Source: Ophioderma brevispina (taxonomy: Eukaryota > Echinodermata > Ophiuroidea > Amphilepidida > Ophiodermatidae). Taken from it: DNA of 64,000 bases. Below are positions 58,319 to 64,000 of this stretch, one piece after another. The position numbers and the translations under genes were made by a program. A model generated the notes under the pieces. That model saw only the letters and a list, made by a program, of their open reading frames with translations. It was not told the origin of the DNA and ran no database searches. Numbering within the stretch: the stretch's first letter is position 1; each line of letters begins with the position of its first letter. The stretch covers positions 1-64,000 of the forward strand of contig JAMKCH010010135.1 of NCBI GenBank assembly GCA_023653785.1. Reading direction: 5' to 3'.

Positions 58319-58869
58319 CTAAAAGGCAGAGTAGAAATGACAATACTAGTGTCAGTGCAATATATTACACTACCGTTCACCAGGGTGAGGTGACATACAA
58401 CCATGTTATTTGTTTTTCTGATGCCCAACTGAATATACAAATAATATATTTTTTTCAAAGTTTTATTTCAAAATGACAGGAAATTGTTGCAGAAAATAAC
58501 TGGTTTTGAAGAAAAAAGCGCATTTGGGGTGTTGATTCTTCCCCCTTACTCTAAAAAAAAATCATCAGAATTATCCCTCAGTACCACAGTGAAGTAAATC
58601 TGAGCATGTAAATATGCTTGATATAGACAAAAAAAACTCATTGTTTCTTGTCTCTCTTAAAACATATTTAGGTTCATACAATTTCCCTTTTTTATCTGTA
58701 GGAGCATATTTAGAAACTGAAATATGTTGTTCCATAGTCTCTTTTTTTTCAATTGGTCCCTTTGTAGTACATGTGGAATGTATTTTGTGAAAATTTCATA
58801 TACAATCTTGCAACAAGGGTGTTTAAATCAAAATGTGTATTGACGGATCCAAAAAATCAAGTGTGTCAT
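58319..58869. repeat. intron 4 of copy B, proximal part
   Basis: Aligns with 14030-14780 of copy A, with several small indels. No gene. Confidence 0.6.
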
Positions 58870-61420
58870 TTTTATTTAAAATTGTTCTGGTGTATTCTAG
58901 GGGGAAAGGTTTATACAGGGGTCAAAATATAAATGCTTGTTAAGAAAGTAGGGGGCAAACAAGCGTCACAGTCCCATGAATGCAATGCACGTTGACCTTC
59001 TGTTTCCCCTACATCGGTAGCTACAGTATTTTCGACAGTCAAAACTTGGCCTATTTTAGTTCTATGAAACCCCCATCAATAATTTGCACCATTTTTTGTT
59101 CGAAATCGGAGTAGTAGAGAAGTAGTAACATTGAATATTGACACCTGTACAACTGAAATTGACCTTTTTATGATTTTGAGGTTTTTATACTATACTATTA
59201 ACTTACGTTGTAGATGGTACAAACTATCCCTTTACTGAATTCCTTGTGTTAGAACAAAAATAAAATGGTATACTTGCACCCTGTCAAACCGTAGCACAAA
59301 AGAGCCCAAAGGGCATACAATGCGTACCGCAAGTCTCCTAGTGAAGACTCCTTAAACAAATTCACGAACCTCCGTAAAGATACACAGAAGGTTACCAGAC
59401 AGTCTTACAGAAAATATAGCAACTCCATTGCGCTGATTCATCAACAAAATTTTGGCTCAATATAAAGTGTCTAAAAACAAGATACGATTGGCATCCCAAT
59501 TAAAGAGCCGGTAAAATGGAATCTGACAACATCACTAAGGCAAACATACTAAATGATCGTTCTGTTCACCTCCTCCAGTATTCACAAAGGAGAAATAGCA
59601 ACTTCCATCATTTAACCACCGGCTCCTTCCCGTCTATTCCCGAATTCAACATTTCCATCGACGGTGTCGCTAAATTACTTTCAGATTTAAATCCAACAAA
59701 GCTTCCGGTCCTGATGGGATCTCTGCCAAAAAATACTCAAGGTTGCAGCCGAGGAGATAGCCCCGGCACTAGGCCCATATATTTCAAAAATCTGGCGTGA
59801 TCCCCTCATCCTGGCTACGTTGCTAATGTTCACCAATTTCAAAACAAGGCGATCGAAGCGACGCATCAATTACGTCCGTCTACCTCACATTCAATTTGTA
59901 GTTAAAGTTTTGGAACACATAATGCCACTCACAAATCATGACCCATTTTGACAAATTTCGATTTTATCCCCCAAAACAACACGGGCTTTAGAACTAAACA
60001 CTCCTGTCGAATCTCAACTTATCTTAACTGTTAACGATTTGGCTTTGCACTAATAAACCAGAACTCAACTACATGATAATTATGGATTTTTCTAAAGCAT
60101 TTGACACAGTCCATCACAACCGGCTTTCCTTAAAAATGAAAGATAAGGATGCAATAACACCTTCTTATTTGAGATTCAAATTTTCTCAAGCATGTGAACA
60201 GCGGGTCGTGGTCGGTGGAGAACACTCGGCTTGGACAGGTAGGTTTGGCGTTCCCCAGGGCACGGTGATTGCGGCCCTCTTATTTTTAGCTTTACCATAA
60301 ATGATCTTCCACAAAAAACATCCATTCCGAAGTTAGACTTTTCGATGATGATGCGTTGTGTACTCGCCAGGGGGTAAATGATTGGACCACAAATTATTCA
60401 AGAGACTTTAGATACTCTTGAAAGTGGCCAAAACGATGGCACATGAAAGTTCAATGCCAAAGAAATGTTTTGTCATGAGGTACTCACAACGTAACCATTC
60501 ATGTTTGAATACAAACCGGTGAGAGCATACTGGAAGAAAACAAACAAACCACCCTTATCTAGGGGTTAAATCACAAGTAACAAATTTATCTTGGTCTACT
60601 CATATTAACAACATCACTTTACCGTGCAAACAGATCACTTGGTTTTATAAGACGCACATTTATTAATGTGAACAAAACTAACAAAACAAACCGGGACAAA
60701 ATAAAGTCCTATATTGTCAAGACACTACTGGAATACTCAAATCGGTATGGACCCCCACCAAAAAAAGGAACTCATAAAAAACTGGAAATTGATCCAAAAA
60801 AGGCTGCAAGATTCGTCACCAACACTTATGGGGGGGACAAGAAAAAAAACAAGCATTGCCAAACTCATACAATCCGACTTAAACTGGGATACGTTAGAAC
60901 ACCGGAGAACTGCTAACCGACTCACCATACTCCAAAAAGCAAGACGGGGACTCCTGGCATTACCGATCGAAAGCTTACTGCAGCCAAACCCGCGTCAATC
61001 ACGACATTCTCATCACAACTCATATAAAATAATTGCCTGCAAAAAAGACTGCTACAAGTTTTCATATCTTCCAAGAACTGTGATTGATTGGAACAATTTA
61101 CCATATAAACTACTCAAAATCAAATAAGGACCCCACAATCTCAAAGAGCAGTAATAAGTCAACTCAAACAACAAGACTTATATAAGTTATAGCATCGAAT
61201 GCGCACTGATTCCTGCACGGTTGGCCCCATCCGGAGCGTTGTGCAGTATTCCTACAGTCCAGATACACGACAGATACAGATACTTTCAGAACATGAGTCG
61301 GATCCATTTAAAATGTGACCCCTGTACAAACTTGTCTTGGCCCCCTCTCTTAAGGCGCCATTTGCTGCACTAAGAACGTTTCAAGGGTCCCTGCTAGTCT
61401 GTCCAACATATTTAACAAAT
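58870..61420. mobile_element. second copy of the 980-bp palindrome family, split by a LINE
   Basis: 58895-59285 has TATACAGGGGTCAAAAT, AATTGACCTTTTTATGATTTTG, TACAAACTATCCC and AAATGGTATACTTG, matching the element at 29357-30340. The matching sequence resumes at about 61308: CCATTTAAAATGTGACCCCT (compare CCATTTTAAAATGTTACCCC at 30144), then CTTGGCCCCCTC. The gap is filled by the plus-strand LINE. Outer limits are approximate. Confidence 0.6.
59290..61305 (+). pseudogene. CR1/L2-like LINE, 5'-truncated, degenerate
   Basis: With frame changes it reads: KSPSEDSLNKFTNLRKDTQK (about 59330), DLNPTKASGPDGIS (59685), MIIMDFSKAFDTVHHNRLSL (60073), GRFGVPQGTVIAALLFL (60238), an FDDDALCTR remnant of the catalytic box (60340), LSWSTHINNI (60590), IVKTLLEYSN (60715), and the conserved end RTVIDWNNLPYKLL (61077) with stop at 61125. 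A short 3' UTR ends in ATACACGACAGATACAGATA. The endonuclease is missing. Confidence 0.9.
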
Positions 61421-62271
61421 CACTCAAACCTTTTGTACTTGAGATGTGTTACAAATGTCTGCTATAAACCCCTCCAGAGTTAAATGGTTTAATAAAGTAA
61501 GTTCTTGGATTTCATATAACATCATAAGCTTTCTTAAGTATTTCTAATTAGCCTTTGGATGCCTGAGCTATTTTAAATTAAATCCATAATCGTCAGCTTC
61601 CCATGTAAATATCTACAAAATGATCCCATGTGTGATGCTAATCATCAAGATGGGCTTCCTTATAGTTTTGTGTTCATCATTATTCAAAAGACATTGCAAT
61701 GTTTTATCCGGATGGAAAGCCTTGTACCTTTAAAAGTGAAGCTAGATTTTATGGATATTTGTAAAAACTATTTTTTAAGGAAAATTATGTTTGCCCGCAA
61801 TGATTTACTCAAGATGTAATCAGTGGAATATATAATCAAAATTAGTTGCTAAAACTCTGTCGCCGTTCATGTTTTTCTTTTATATTCTGATAAAATAATC
61901 ATAATAAACGAGACTTTTAAAAAAGCTGTGGTCACGGGACAAGACCAAAGATCGGTACAGCATGTTTGCAAGCATCAAAAGTGATAAAGCTACGAATGCG
62001 CATACGTTACTAATATGGTATATTACACGTTTACCAGATAAGCACACCACTCTGATTGGACATATCATCGGTTGGAATCAAACATATAATCACCACAATG
62101 CAGGGGAACAGATTGTCCACCCAGATGAAATATGAAGGGTGTTTCAAATTTTTCAAAAAAGAAAAGGTTGTTTTGAAAAAAGACAATAATTCTGTCCTTC
62201 TTGATTCATTTGCAGCAAGCGTATGTCAGAGAGCATTTTGACGCATATACTTTAAAATAAGCTTCACTTAC
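61421..62271. other. intron 4 of copy B, distal part
   Basis: Parts (61500-61580; 62220-62270) match 23110-23560 and 25000-25064 of copy A. No gene was recognised. Confidence 0.5.
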
Positions 62272-62491
62272 TCGTTATCAAATTCCCCTTCATAAGGAAC
62301 TTACTCTGTTGATTAACGCCAACTAGAGGTCGATTTCCACATCCAATGAACAAAATTTTAATCAGTAATGATACTGAAATGGCTGAATTAGCGATTAAGA
62401 ATCGCCCACATTGCAATATGGTCAGTTGAAATTGGCGGCATATAGCAGCTCCCATAATTGTACCAAGAACAGAAAACGGTAGAACTATCAG
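62272..62491 (-). CDS. SLCO-like: OATP copy B, exon 4
   Basis: The minus-strand exon ends at the same GA|GTAAGT donor as copy A and starts after a TTAG acceptor. It encodes LPFSVLGTIMGAAICRQFQL, TILQCGRFLIANSAISVS, a helix, and FIGCGNRPLVGVNQQSK. A one-base deletion near 62300 relative to copy A shifts the last ~10 codons. The first bases are 2 nt shorter than in A, so the 5' junction is uncertain. It corresponds to TM9 and the start of the large extracellular loop. Confidence 0.85.
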
Positions 62492-63387
62492 CTAACTAGA
62501 CAGGACAGCAAATCCAACTCAAACAAAGAGGTCAAGAGAAACATAACATGCCAATAAATCTCACCATAAATAATAAATTCAATACACTTTCTAACCGTGA
62601 AAATACTGGCATACTCTCGTATTTAACCTCCTAAGAATTGTAATCATTTCTGCCCCATAATATGTCCAATTTTGTCGCTAAACCTTGGGCAGCCCCTTTT
62701 CGGGGAGGGAGCAACATTTCAACGCATACCGCACATATGTTAGTGAATTAATAAGTAAAATAAGACTACAAACAGTCTTTTATTAGAAAACCAATTTACA
62801 AAAACACGTTACCATTTCATTATATGACCTTTTAACCGCCATACCCAATTTTGCAACTATTGACAACTGGTCACCATATATTAATAAGAGCACTCAATGC
62901 GAAATACAATTATACACTCTGACTCTGTCCATAATTTTGCCAAATAATTTTCGTGTCAACACATTTTTCACATCATTTATTCACACACGACTCAAACAAA
63001 AAAAAATCTCCAAGTTCGCTTTTTGTACATTTTTATGTATGTTAAAAACATACACATGTAATGAATTTTTGAATTGGTAGGTTAAATGGGGGATCATTGT
63101 GAGAGAATGACCCGGCTTTATTCACAGTATTAATATGTGACTTATAGCAAATATCACTCGGTAAGTATACAGACCTTTTAATTGTTTTATCCGCAGAAAT
63201 AGTAAAACTACGTTTAATCACTATAACTACAAAAGGACAATGTACTCCATACACCATTAAAGTTTACGAAGAATATTAAAAACTACCAGATACGGCAATA
63301 CCCTTTACTGTCATGCTCATACACACATTTCAGAGTGAAAATCTATAAATTGGGAAATGTCATCCCTACTCTTCTAATTGAAGGCGC

Positions 63388-63430
63388 ATCATCATCATCA
63401 TCATTATCACATCATCATCATCATCATCAT
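63388..63430 (+). repeat. (ATC)n microsatellite
   Basis: Interrupted run of about 13 ATC trimers. Confidence 0.9.
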
Positions 63431-63600
63431 TTGTTTACATTTTAATTCCAGAGACCCCCATTTTTTTTATTTTGTATATATTAATTAAATCATTTGAAAT
63501 TAATCATATTCATTATTTGTGGAAAATGCAACAAAATTAATATAAAACTAGTGCATTTTCAAAAACATGACTTATCTTATTGACGCTAGTTTCTAGAGTG

Positions 63601-63614
63601 TGGGTGGGGTCGGG

Positions 63615-63645
<31 letters not shown>

Positions 63646-63663
63646 GTGTGTTGTGGGGGGGGG
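63601..63663 (+). repeat. GT-rich microsatellite with poly(G)
   Basis: GTGTGTGCGTGTGTGT and related dinucleotides, ending in a run of G at 63653-63663. Confidence 0.9.
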
Positions 63664-64000
63664 ATTTTTCTGGAGTAAGACATGTTAGAATATGTTTGCA
63701 GTCGAGGACAATAGGAGCACAGTATCATATCTTGTTCATTCTAAGAACTGTAACAGAGGTCTTTGTTTTACATTTAAAAGCAATATTTCACACCTGTCCA
63801 ATCAACGCATAGACTCTGTGTAATATTTTTTGTTTGTCAACCCATCAGGTGCAGGATGTGGAAATTTCTCCGTACCTTTTCAGCGAACTAATTGATTGCG
63901 ACTTTTCACTGGTCTTTGCTGTTTTGTTGCATTATGAAAGTTGCTTGAAATTTCTGTACAAGGGATTTTTTCCTTGCCAGTTGACAAGAAGATTTCATCG

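Larger units (their letters stand above)
62492..64000. other. intron 3 of copy B and window edge
   Basis: 62690-63060 and about 63340-63385 align with copy A intron 3. The counterpart of exon 3 should follow directly after 63385, but (ATC)n repeats and unrelated DNA follow instead, so an insertion or loss is likely. No other gene was recognised up to the edge. Confidence 0.5.

Noticed and set aside
1..64000. tRNA, rRNA or snRNA genes
   Set aside because: I looked for T-loop GGTTCRAATC-type boxes and conserved rRNA stretches and saw none that fold convincingly; a covariance-model scan was not possible.

Overview
This window is AT-rich eukaryotic nuclear DNA with spliced genes, many non-LTR retrotransposon remnants, MITEs, microsatellites and large inverted repeats. 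The only host genes I can identify are two tandem copies of an OATP/SLCO organic-anion transporter, both on the minus strand. CR1/L2-like LINEs, Tx1/L1-like LINE debris and foldback elements with tandem-repeat arms (compare the sea-urchin TU elements) suggest a marine invertebrate, plausibly an echinoderm or another non-vertebrate deuterostome. That placement is inference.

Layout. Copy A of the transporter runs leftward from its first coding exon at 32.65 kb through exons at 29.3, 27.7, 25.3, 14.0 and 11.7 kb. Its introns and 3' flank are loaded with repeats. Copy B enters from the right edge. It shows exons at 62.5, 58.3 and 56.4 kb, a doubtful coding segment near 52.9 kb, and a C-terminal exon at 50.2 kb; its 5' half lies beyond the window. 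Introns and downstream DNA of A (about 1.4-27.5 kb) and B (about 47.5-63.4 kb) can be aligned by eye in the same order. The unit of duplication was therefore genomic and larger than the gene. The 33-47 kb interval between the copies is almost entirely mobile DNA: a TIR element with a nested LINE (33.1-37.6), a Tx1/L1-like fragment (39.0-39.4), a CR1/L2-like LINE with a PHD-like finger (41.1-46.0) and diverged tandem units (46.3-47.3).

The most unusual content is a set of inverted-repeat elements whose arms are built from short repeats. One spans 18.54-22.30 kb, is bounded by a near-perfect 10-bp target duplication, and carries a nested LINE. One spans 9.83-10.86 kb, with arms made of a 20-mer. 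One spans 50.59-51.74 kb and is built on CAACGCGTTG. A GTGTTC-rich element lies at 14.9-16.6 kb, and a ~980-bp near-perfect hairpin at 29.36-30.34 kb. Comparing A with B gives natural filled and empty sites; one confirms a TAA target duplication for a 385-bp Harbinger-like MITE at 25.4 kb.

Both transporter copies carry single-base indels inside otherwise well-conserved exons, and copy A has lost DNA corresponding to 52.65-56.04 kb of B. Copy A may be decaying, or the consensus sequence may be poor; the sequence alone does not decide. All coordinates of repeats are eye estimates unless a splice site or target duplication is named.
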